Positions 1 through 5,153 of a DNA stretch of 5,260 nt are shown here, piece by piece. Position 1 is the first letter of the stretch. Each line of letters opens with the position of its first letter. Location of the stretch: contig CAPQQE010000074.1 of assembly GCA_948687865.1 (NCBI GenBank), forward strand, positions 1 through 5,260. The letters run 5' to 3'. Under the pieces are notes generated by a model. The model did not search any database, was not told where the DNA came from, and saw only the letters and a program-made list of their open reading frames with translations. This stretch comes from an uncultured Bacilli bacterium (GTDB taxonomy: Bacteria > Bacillota_I > Bacilli_A > RF39 > UBA660). Position numbers and translations under genes: made by a program.

Positions 1-299
1 TTGTACTTAATAAATATACAGGATCAAGAGGCAAAGCAGGCGCAAGTGATGCGAATGCCGAGTATATGGGATATATAAGAAATATATTAGAGAAAAATAA
101 TATAAGATATCAAGTATCTACATTAGGTAAAATAGATTTAGGTGGTGGTGGTACAATTTCTTATATACTAGCAAACAAAGGTATAGAAGTAGTAGATGCA
201 GGAATTGGAGTACTTTCTATGCATGCGCCTTATGAAGTTACAAGTAAATACGATATATATTCTATATATAAATTTTATTCAGAATTTTTTAAGGACTAG
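1..299 (+). CDS. M18-family metallo-aminopeptidase, C-terminal part (5' end outside window)
   Basis: The frame is open from base 3 to a TAG at 297-299, giving 98 residues of the C-terminal end of an M18 (aspartyl aminopeptidase/aminopeptidase I-like) zinc exopeptidase. M18 enzymes are usually about 430-460 residues and remove N-terminal amino acids from peptides in the cytoplasm. Family signatures visible: KYTGSRGKAGASDANAEY at the left edge, a glycine run in DLGGGGTISYILA, and GVLSMHAPYEVTSK. The His of SMHAP corresponds to the last metal ligand of the family; the other ligands would lie upstream of the window. An internal ATG at 66 is not a real start, because family-specific sequence continues upstream of it in the same frame. 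The stop codon lies inside the 5' arm of the following terminator hairpin. Family assignment is confident; exact substrate preference cannot be told from this fragment. Confidence 0.93.
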   Translation, partial: VLNKYTGSRGKAGASDANAEYMGYIRNILEKNNIRYQVSTLGKIDLGGGGTISYILANKGIEVVDAGIGVLSMHAPYEVTSKYDIYSIYKFYSEFFKD

Positions 300-315
300 A
301 ATTTCTAGTCCTTTT
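291..315 (+). terminator. Intrinsic terminator of the M18 aminopeptidase gene
   Basis: A perfect 10-bp inverted repeat, AAGGACTAGA (291-300) and TCTAGTCCTT (304-313), has a 3-base loop and runs into TTTT (312-315). The T tract is short, so efficiency is uncertain. The 5' arm contains the last codons and the TAG stop of the aminopeptidase, so a terminating ribosome would cover part of the stem. Confidence 0.75.
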
Positions 316-325
316 ATGATAAAAT
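315..325 (+). promoter_or_regulatory. Candidate extended -10 promoter for the membrane-protein/nusB/xseAB run
   Basis: TATGATAAAAT contains a TG-n-TAAAAT extended -10 element directly after the terminator. I see no convincing -35 hexamer 16-18 bases upstream, which falls in the hairpin. Transcription would begin near 332, just before the AGGTGA ribosome site at 335-340, giving a leader of only about 15 bases. Similar TATG(A/T)TA(A/G)AAT strings occur before nusB and before the Fic gene. A chance match is possible in such AT-rich DNA. Confidence 0.45.
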
Positions 326-346
326 AATTAAAGTAGGTGAATAATT

Positions 347-943
347 ATGAGTAATATAGAAGAGTTAATTATTAGAAAGAAAAAAGAAAATATAGTACTA
401 AGTATAATAATTATAATTTTATGTATTATTGGTATATTATTTTTTTATAATGATTATATAGATTTTAGTAATAATGATTATTATAAAATAAATACAAAAG
501 AAGATTTAGAAACTGCAATAAATAAAAAAATAAAATTTGTAAATATGGATTTAACGAATGCTAAAGCTGAAATGTATTCCCTTTCAAAATTAGATGATAA
601 AAATAATAAACTAAATTTGTATACTATAGACTTAGAAAATAAAAAAGTAATGATATTTTTAAAAAACAATACAATAATTACTAATAAAGTTTACTTAAAT
701 ATAGAAAAATTTGATGGTAATAAATTAAGTATTAAAGAATTATTAAATGATGATGAATATTATGATATTATTCTATCTAATGAAAAATTTAATGAAAATA
801 GAAATTTTGAAATATATAAGATTTATGTACTTATATCATTAATTGTATTAGAAGTATTATCAATCATTATTAATACAATATATTATAAAAATCCTAAAAA
901 AACATATAGATATAAAAAATATATGAAAAAATTATATATATAA
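347..943 (+). CDS. Uncharacterised protein with two membrane helices
   Basis: This is a 198-residue protein that I do not recognise. It starts at ATG with AGGTGA at 335-340, six bases upstream. A short basic N-terminus (RKKKE) precedes a very hydrophobic helix at about residues 16-34. A polar segment of about 120 residues rich in Asn, Asp and Lys follows, then a second helix at about 159-179 and a strongly basic tail with several Lys, Arg and Tyr residues. By the positive-inside rule both ends should be cytoplasmic and the middle domain outside the cell. No enzymatic motif, lipobox or cysteine pattern is visible. It lies 37 bases upstream of nusB with no terminator between, so it is probably co-transcribed with nusB-xseA-xseB. 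Coding is supported by the ribosome site, a full-length open frame and the coherent topology. Function is unknown. Confidence 0.8.
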   Translation: MSNIEELIIRKKKENIVLSIIIIILCIIGILFFYNDYIDFSNNDYYKINTKEDLETAINKKIKFVNMDLTNAKAEMYSLSKLDDKNNKLNLYTIDLENKKVMIFLKNNTIITNKVYLNIEKFDGNKLSIKELLNDDEYYDIILSNEKFNENRNFEIYKIYVLISLIVLEVLSIIINTIYYKNPKKTYRYKKYMKKLYI

Positions 944-952
944 TATAAGTTT

Positions 953-963
953 TATGTTAGAAT
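953..963 (+). promoter_or_regulatory. Possible extended -10 element before nusB (weak)
   Basis: TATGTTAGAAT resembles a TG-n-TAGAAT extended -10 and matches the strings at 315-325 and 2896-2906. The predicted start point, near 970, falls inside the nusB ribosome site (AGAGGTGA, 967-974), so a transcript from here would have an 11-base leader and a clipped Shine-Dalgarno. Read-through from the upstream gene is therefore the simpler source of nusB expression. Reported because of the resemblance, at low confidence. Confidence 0.2.
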
Positions 964-980
964 TAAAGAGGTGATAGACT

Positions 981-1382
981 ATGAATAGAACTGAACTTAG
1001 AAAAAAGATAATGACAATTTTATATCAAATTTTTCTATACGAATCAAATAAAATATCATATAATGTAGAAGATGTTATAAAGGAAGCAGTAGAAATAGAA
1101 AATGAATTTGTAAATAATGTTGTTCTAGGTGTACTTGAATATAAAAATGATATAGATAAAATAGCAAATAAGCATCTAAAAGATTGGACAATAGATAGAT
1201 TAGGTAAAACAGATCAAGCTATTCTTAGAATGGGTATATATGAATTAGTTTATACTGATACTCCTGAGATAGTTTCAATTAACGAAGCTGTTGAACTCGC
1301 AAATGAATATTCTGATGAAAAAGTAAAAAATATGATAAATGCAGTATTAGATAGTATTTATCATGGAGAAGATAATGAATAG
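981..1382 (+). CDS. nusB: Transcription antitermination/ribosome biogenesis factor NusB
   Basis: This 133-residue all-helical protein has the usual NusB length (about 130-150). In the family, NusB pairs with NusE (ribosomal protein S10) on boxA RNA to keep RNA polymerase processive through rRNA operons and to help rRNA folding. Signatures seen: the N-terminal Arg-rich helix with LY near residues 3-20, the W69-x-x-x-R73 segment, DQAILRMGIYEL at 78-89, the INEAVELA motif at 100-107, and NAVLD at 120-124. The ATG start follows AAAGAGGTGA (965-974) at a good distance. Its last 8 bases overlap the start of xseA, indicating co-expression. The nusB-xseA-xseB order is common in Firmicutes. Nothing is truncated. 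Confidence 0.95.
   Translation: MNRTELRKKIMTILYQIFLYESNKISYNVEDVIKEAVEIENEFVNNVVLGVLEYKNDIDKIANKHLKDWTIDRLGKTDQAILRMGIYELVYTDTPEIVSINEAVELANEYSDEKVKNMINAVLDSIYHGEDNE
1365..1371 (+). promoter_or_regulatory. Ribosome binding site that fixes the xseA start
   Basis: GGAGAAG lies inside the 3' end of nusB, with GGAG ending 6 bases before the ATG at 1375. An in-frame ATG at 1363 has no Shine-Dalgarno upstream (its 5' flank is T/A-rich) and would add only four residues. The downstream ATG is therefore preferred. Confidence 0.7.
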
Positions 1383-2643
1383 TAATTATATTACAGTAGG
1401 TGCATTAACAAGATATATAAAATATAAAATAGATAATGATGCAAATTTAAAAGAGGTATATATAAAAGGAGAAATATCAAATTTCAAACATCATACTAGA
1501 GGACATTTTTATTTTACAATAAAAGATGAAGAATCTAGAATAAATGCAATTATGTTTGCTACTAATACTAAAAATATAAATTTTGTGCCAGTAGATGGTA
1601 TGAAGGTTTTAGTAAAGGGTAGAATAAGTGTATTTGAACAAACAGGTAATTATCAAATATACGTAACTGATATGATGGAAGATGGAATTGGCAATTTATA
1701 TGCACTTTACGAAGAATTAAAAAAGAAACTTGCTAGTGAGGGATTATTTGATCAAAAATATAAAAAATCTATTCCTAAAATACCTAAAAAAATAGGAGTA
1801 GTAACAGCAAAAACAGGAGCTGCTATTAAAGATATAATTTCAACTATAAATAGAAGATATCCACTTTGTGAAGTAATATTATTTCCATCTTTAGTTCAAG
1901 GAAAAGAAGCAAAAGATGACATAGTGAAAAATATAAAATTAGCTGATACCTATAATTTAGATACATTAATAGTAGGAAGAGGCGGAGGATCAATAGAAGA
2001 CTTATGGGCTTTTAATGAAGAGATAGTAGCAAGAGCTATATTTGAATGTAATACTCCAGTAATAAGTGCAGTGGGTCATGAAATAGATTTCACTATTAGT
2101 GATTTTGTAGCAGATTTAAGAGCAGCTACCCCAACAGGTGCAGCTGAAATAGCAGTTCCATCAAAAGAAGAGTTAAAAGAATTAATTAATCAATATAAAA
2201 CTAGAATCACTAAAACAATAAATAATAAAATTGATTATAATAAAAATTATTTAAATAAAATACTAGATAGTTATATACTAAAAAGTCCTATGAGTATTTA
2301 TGAAGTAAAAGAAGAAAAACTATCTAATTATATAGAAAAATTAAATACTATTATAATTAATACTATAAATAATAATAAAATAAAATTAGATTCTATAAAA
2401 ACAAGTTATATATTTACTAGTCCACTAAGAATAATAGAAAAGAAAAATAATGATTATATAAATTTAATAAATAAATTAGAAATATTAAATCCACTTAATA
2501 CACTAAAAAGAGGTTATACAATAACTAAAAAGAATAATAAAGTAGTTAGTAGTGTTAAAAATATAAAAGAAAATGATAAAATAGAAATTAATATGTCTGA
2601 TGGAATAATAAAGGGCATAATAAACGAGATAAAGGAGAATTAA
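1375..2643 (+). CDS. xseA: Exodeoxyribonuclease VII large subunit XseA
   Basis: This is a 422-residue protein of usual XseA length (about 400-450). It is the catalytic subunit of exonuclease VII, which degrades single-stranded DNA from either end into oligonucleotides together with several XseB subunits. An N-terminal OB-fold (about residues 5-100; GEISNF and FYFTIKD are typical) is followed by the catalytic domain with GVVTAKTGAAIKDI (about 141-154), GRGGGSIEDLWAFNEE (about 201-216) and VGHEIDFTISDFVADLRAAT (about 233-252). D153, R202, H235 and D238 have nearly the spacing of the catalytic residues reported for the E. coli enzyme (D155, R205, H238, D241). A long Lys/Asn-rich helical region follows, where XseB is expected to bind. 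The C-terminal NPLNTLKRGYTI segment is also family-typical. The start codon overlaps the nusB stop (ATGAATAG), and xseB begins one base after the TAA. Confidence 0.96.
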   Translation: MNSNYITVGALTRYIKYKIDNDANLKEVYIKGEISNFKHHTRGHFYFTIKDEESRINAIMFATNTKNINFVPVDGMKVLVKGRISVFEQTGNYQIYVTDMMEDGIGNLYALYEELKKKLASEGLFDQKYKKSIPKIPKKIGVVTAKTGAAIKDIISTINRRYPLCEVILFPSLVQGKEAKDDIVKNIKLADTYNLDTLIVGRGGGSIEDLWAFNEEIVARAIFECNTPVISAVGHEIDFTISDFVADLRAATPTGAAEIAVPSKEELKELINQYKTRITKTINNKIDYNKNYLNKILDSYILKSPMSIYEVKEEKLSNYIEKLNTIIINTINNNKIKLDSIKTSYIFTSPLRIIEKKNNDYINLINKLEILNPLNTLKRGYTITKKNNKVVSSVKNIKENDKIEINMSDGIIKGIINEIKEN

Positions 2644-2644
2644 A

Positions 2645-2872
2645 ATGAGTACAAAAGAAAAAAGTTTTGAAGAAAAATTATCTGAACTTGAAGTAATAGT
2701 AAAAGAATTAGAATCAGGTAATGTTGATTTAGATAATGCTATTAATAAATATACTGAGGCTATGAATATCGCAAATGATTGTTCAAAAAGATTAAATGAA
2801 GCTGAAAAAGCAGTTAATAAAATAGTTTCAGAAAATGGTAAATTAGAAGACTTAAATATAGAAAATGAATAA
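2645..2872 (+). CDS. xseB: Exodeoxyribonuclease VII small subunit XseB
   Basis: This 75-residue protein is the normal length for XseB, the small helical subunit that coats the extended helical arm of XseA and is needed for active exonuclease VII. Family pattern seen: SFEEKLSELEVIVKELESGN (residues 7-26), then VDLDNAINKYTEAMNIA, C46 and LNEAEKAVNKI (50-60), followed by an acidic tail. It starts one base after the xseA stop with AAAGGAG at 2631-2637, so translation is coupled and both subunits come from one message. It is the last gene of the run: a hairpin terminator follows about 40 bases after the stop. Confidence 0.95.
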   Translation: MSTKEKSFEEKLSELEVIVKELESGNVDLDNAINKYTEAMNIANDCSKRLNEAEKAVNKIVSENGKLEDLNIENE

Positions 2873-2877
2873 TAATA

Positions 2878-2906
2878 TTTAAAAATAATATAAATTATGT
2901 TAAAAT
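2878..2906 (+). promoter_or_regulatory. Candidate promoter of the Fic gene
   Basis: TTTAAA (2878-2883) is separated by 17 bases from TAAAAT (2901-2906), with TG at 2898-2899 making an extended -10 (TATGTTAAAAT). The predicted start near 2913 falls in the 5' arm of the xseAB terminator, so transcripts from this promoter would lack part of the hairpin. This is the only plausible promoter between xseB and the Fic gene. AT-rich background limits certainty. Confidence 0.45.
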
Positions 2907-2910
2907 AGGT

Positions 2911-2932
2911 GACTAAAGAAATTTAGTCTTTT
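2911..2932 (+). terminator. Intrinsic terminator after xseB
   Basis: GACTAAA (2911-2917) pairs with TTTAGTC (2922-2928) around a GAAA loop and is followed by TTTT (2929-2932). The stem is short (7 bp, two G-C pairs) with a stable-type tetraloop and a brief T tract, so partial read-through into the Fic gene is possible. Confidence 0.6.
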
Positions 2933-2937
2933 ATTAT

Positions 2938-2955
2938 GAGGAAGTGGTAATATTG
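2938..2955 (+). promoter_or_regulatory. Ribosome site and TTG start of the Fic gene
   Basis: GAGGAAGTGG (2938-2947) precedes TTG at 2953, with AGGA ending 10 bases upstream of it. The in-frame GTG at 2944 lies within this purine block, only about one base after AGGA, too close for initiation. The next in-frame ATG (2983) has no ribosome site. TTG is therefore the best start. The unusual codon and imperfect spacing suggest low translation. Confidence 0.6.
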
Positions 2956-4068
2956 AGTAATATAGAATTATTTATAAATCAGATGAATAGAGTTCATATT
3001 AATTCATCATTTATAGATGATATAAAAAATGAATTAGAGGAATTTTTATATGATACTAATATGAATAATATTAATTTTGTAAAAAATGTCATGCTTAGTG
3101 AAGAAATAAAAGCAAATAATTTAGTTGAAGGATATTTTGATGATATAGAATCGATAGAGAGTATAATAAAAAGTAAAAAGAAAGCTTCCAATATTAAAGA
3201 ACAAAGAATTTTAAATTTATATAAAGGATATAGATATATACTAAAAAGAGAAGTTATAAATAAAGAAAATTTAAAAAAATTATATAATATACTATCAAAA
3301 AATTTACTCGAAAATAATGATTTAGAGAATATGGGTGATTATTATAGGACAAAACCAGTTTATATATTTTATTCAAGTGATATAAGTAAAGAACCAGATG
3401 AAGGTGTACCATCAAGTGACATAGATTCATATATGAATGCTTTATTTGATTTTATAAATGATAAAAATAATATAAATACCATAACAGATTATTATATAAA
3501 ATCTCAAATAATTCACTTTTATTTTGTATATATTCATCCGTATTTTGATGTAAATGGTAGAACGAGTAGAACTATGAGTATGTGGTATTTACTAAATAAT
3601 AAATCATATCCATATATAATTTTTAATAGAGGTATAAATTTTGATAAAAGTACATACTATAGATCTATAAGAGAAACTAAAAAATACGGTAATATAACAA
3701 TATTTTTAAAATATATGTTAAAAACTGTAAAACTTGAACTTGAGAAAGAATATTTAATAATAATTATAGAGTCATTATCTCAAAAATTAAGCTTAGAAGA
3801 AAGAGAGACATTAAATTATATATTATCAATGAAATCTGATAAAAATTTAAAATCATTTAATGCATTTTATAAAAGATTCAATGAGCACAGAAATTTGAAA
3901 GACATACATGAATTATTATTAGAACCTTTATTTGATAAAAATATATTACTAAAAACTGGTAATACTAATAGCAAAATATATAATGGAGAACATAATTTTA
4001 ATTTTGAAATAAATAAAAAATATTTAGATTATGATAAAAGTAAAATAAAGAGATTAACAATTAATTAA
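2953..4068 (+). CDS. Fic-domain protein (probable AMP/NMP transferase), variant active site
   Basis: This 371-residue protein, counted from the TTG start, carries a Fic domain. Fic enzymes usually transfer AMP from ATP to a hydroxyl side chain of a target protein. The core is at about residues 127-240: MGDYYRTKPVYIF (target-binding flap region), a helix with YMNALFDFIN, then IHPYFDVNGRTSR with catalytic H195, acidic D199, N201, R203 and R206, and later YYRSIRETKKYG. The canonical motif is HPFx(D/E)GNGRxxR; here Phe is Tyr and the first Gly is Val200, which may alter phosphate binding. Upstream, NNLVEG (about 55-60) resembles the class II inhibitory (S/T)xxxE(G/N) helix with the Glu kept (E59) and Ser replaced by Asn, suggesting built-in autoinhibition. 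The C-terminal 100 residues look helical and may be a winged-helix-type module, but this is unproven. No antitoxin-like partner gene is adjacent. Target unknown. The gene sits alone between two terminators. Confidence 0.88.
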   Translation: MSNIELFINQMNRVHINSSFIDDIKNELEEFLYDTNMNNINFVKNVMLSEEIKANNLVEGYFDDIESIESIIKSKKKASNIKEQRILNLYKGYRYILKREVINKENLKKLYNILSKNLLENNDLENMGDYYRTKPVYIFYSSDISKEPDEGVPSSDIDSYMNALFDFINDKNNINTITDYYIKSQIIHFYFVYIHPYFDVNGRTSRTMSMWYLLNNKSYPYIIFNRGINFDKSTYYRSIRETKKYGNITIFLKYMLKTVKLELEKEYLIIIIESLSQKLSLEERETLNYILSMKSDKNLKSFNAFYKRFNEHRNLKDIHELLLEPLFDKNILLKTGNTNSKIYNGEHNFNFEINKKYLDYDKSKIKRLTIN

Positions 4069-4074
4069 TACCAT

Positions 4075-4102
4075 AAAATGGAAAAATAACTTCCATTTTT
4101 TT
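4075..4102 (+). terminator. Intrinsic terminator of the Fic gene
   Basis: AAAATGGAA (4075-4083) pairs perfectly with TTCCATTTT (4091-4099) around a 7-base loop, and the T run continues to 4102. It lies 6 bases after the Fic stop codon. The A run before and T run after could make it act on both strands, but no converging gene is present. Confidence 0.78.
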
Positions 4103-4105
4103 ATA

Positions 4106-4135
4106 CAAATATATTTTTATCATTACTCCATAATA
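4106..4135 (+). promoter_or_regulatory. Candidate sigma-G/F-type (forespore) promoter for the SpoIVB gene
   Basis: CAAATA (4106-4111) lies 17 bases upstream of CATAATA (4129-4135). This resembles the Bacillus sigma-G pattern TGAATA-N17/18-CATACTA. Expected transcription starts near 4142, giving a leader of about 27 bases before ATG 4169. In Bacillus spoIVB is transcribed in the forespore, so the position is sensible. The match is partial, and the AT-rich context makes chance matches likely. Confidence 0.3.
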
Positions 4136-4168
4136 ATAATGTAGTTCGAATTACAAAGGAGCTTAATT

Positions 4169-5068
4169 ATGAAATTTAAAAAATTTTTTTTAACGCTTCT
4201 AATTACATTACTTAGTATACCAATAAATGTATATGCTTATTCAGATAAATTAATAGTTGGTGGAAATAATATTGGTATAGAAGTTAAAACTAAAGGAATA
4301 TTAGTTGTAGGTTTATATGAAATAAATGGAAAATCACTAAATAATGAGTCAGGAATAAAAGCAGGAGATTATATTACTAAAGTAAATAATAATAATATAA
4401 ATAGCATAAATGATTTTACTAATGAGATAAACAAAGATGATGATAAGACAAAAATAGACATAGAATATAATAGAAATGGAAGAAGTTATTCAGGTTCTTT
4501 AGAATTAGTTGAATCAAATGGAGAATATAAAACAGGTTTATATGTTAAGGATACTATTAATGGTATAGGTACGCTTACATTCATAGATCCAAATACAAAA
4601 AAATTTGGTGCACTTGGCCATGAAATAGCAGATAAAAATACAAATGAAGTTTTAAATATAAACGATGGTTCAATATATTATTCTTATATTACAGGTATAA
4701 ATAAGTCTGTTAATGGGAATCCTGGTGAAAAGGAAGTAGATGTTAATAAATTATATAGTGTAGCAACTAAAGATGATATAAAAATAGGAAGTGCTAAAAT
4801 ACTAACAGTTTTAGATAAAGAAGAAGTTTCAAGTTATGATATTGAAATAGAAAAAATAAATGATAAAGATGAAACAAAAAATATAGTTTTTAAAATAACT
4901 GATAATAGATTAATAAATAAAACTGGTGGTATAGTTCAAGGAATGAGTGGTTCTCCAATAATTCAAGATGATAAGATAATAGGAGCAGTTACTCATGTAA
5001 TTGTAAATGATTGTACAAAAGGATATGGAATATTTATAACTAATATGCTTGAAGAAGCAGAAAATTAA
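4169..5068 (+). CDS. spoIVB: SpoIVB-type S55 serine peptidase with PDZ domain
   Basis: This 299-residue protein matches SpoIVB, which in sporulating Firmicutes is exported from the forespore and cleaves SpoIVFA to trigger pro-sigma-K processing. Order seen: basic start and hydrophobic signal/anchor (about 5-22) with a possible cleavage after VYA; IGIEVKTKGILVVGL (35-49); a PDZ domain (to about 115) with SGIKAGDYITKVN; then the S55 peptidase domain with TGLYVKDTINGIGTLTFIDP (122-141), FGALGHEI, KTGGIVQGMSGSPIIQ (251-266), IGAVTHVIVND (271-281) and a terminal GYGIFITNMLE. H151, D245 and S260 occupy the expected catalytic triad positions. B. subtilis SpoIVB is about 425 residues; here the N-terminal part is short and the segment between the His and Asp is reduced (around 180-205). 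AAAGGAG (4155-4161) is well placed. Whether this organism sporulates is not shown; the family also occurs as diverged homologues. Confidence 0.9.
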   Translation: MKFKKFFLTLLITLLSIPINVYAYSDKLIVGGNNIGIEVKTKGILVVGLYEINGKSLNNESGIKAGDYITKVNNNNINSINDFTNEINKDDDKTKIDIEYNRNGRSYSGSLELVESNGEYKTGLYVKDTINGIGTLTFIDPNTKKFGALGHEIADKNTNEVLNINDGSIYYSYITGINKSVNGNPGEKEVDVNKLYSVATKDDIKIGSAKILTVLDKEEVSSYDIEIEKINDKDETKNIVFKITDNRLINKTGGIVQGMSGSPIIQDDKIIGAVTHVIVNDCTKGYGIFITNMLEEAEN

Positions 5069-5089
5069 AGGAGAATTATTCTCCTTTTT
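5067..5089 (+). terminator. Intrinsic terminator of the SpoIVB gene
   Basis: AAAGGAGAA (5067-5075) pairs with TTCTCCTTT (5079-5087) around a TTA loop, and the T tract runs 5085-5089. The stem begins within the TAA stop codon, as in the terminator at 291. The 5' arm also contains a Shine-Dalgarno-like AAAGGAG, but no start codon follows at a useful distance, so it is read as a terminator only. Confidence 0.82.
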
Positions 5090-5101
5090 AATATTTATGG
5101 G

Positions 5102-5129
5102 TTGAATTTTTTTATCTATTGTTTATAAT
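5102..5129 (+). promoter_or_regulatory. Sigma-A-type promoter for the last gene
   Basis: TTGAAT (5102-5107), a 16-base spacer and a perfect TATAAT (5124-5129) form the best vegetative-type promoter in the window. Transcription would start near 5136, giving a leader of about 18 bases before ATG 5154, which still includes AAAGGA at 5140-5145. Confidence 0.6.
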
Positions 5130-5153
5130 ATTTAATTACAAAGGATGTAAAGT

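Noticed and set aside
66..299. Separate small gene starting at ATG 66
   Set aside because: M18 family sequence continues upstream in the same frame to the window edge, so this is an internal Met of a longer protein.
481..669. Minus-strand open frame of 62 codons
   Set aside because: It lies antisense inside the membrane-protein gene, has no ribosome site and only mirrors the AT-rich codon pattern of the plus strand.
931..944. Perfect palindrome ATTATATATATAAT at the end of the membrane-protein gene
   Set aside because: It is low-complexity alternating AT of the kind expected in this base composition, with no second copy or operator-like context.
1363..1374. Upstream ATG start for xseA
   Set aside because: It has no Shine-Dalgarno and adds four residues; the ATG at 1375 has GGAG at the right distance and gives a family-like N-terminus.
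2936..2950. Four-codon leader frame (ATG AGG AAG TGG TAA) before the Fic start
   Set aside because: It is too short, has no properly spaced ribosome site and no obvious regulatory codon pattern; most likely chance.
2944..2952. GTG start for the Fic gene
   Set aside because: It overlaps the purine-rich ribosome site itself; the TTG at 2953 is better spaced.
347..2967. Near-identical first 15 bases of the membrane-protein gene and the Fic gene ((A/T)TGAGTAATATAGAA)
   Set aside because: The similarity stops at once in both directions, and the codons are common for M-S-N-I-E starts in AT-rich genomes; not a repeat.
2994..3191. Minus-strand open frame of 65 codons
   Set aside because: It is antisense to the Fic gene, has no supporting start signal, and the overlapping plus-strand gene is well supported.
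2953..4068. Fic gene as a toxin of a toxin-antitoxin pair
   Set aside because: No small antitoxin-like frame lies directly before or after it, and the protein has its own inhibitory-helix-like segment.
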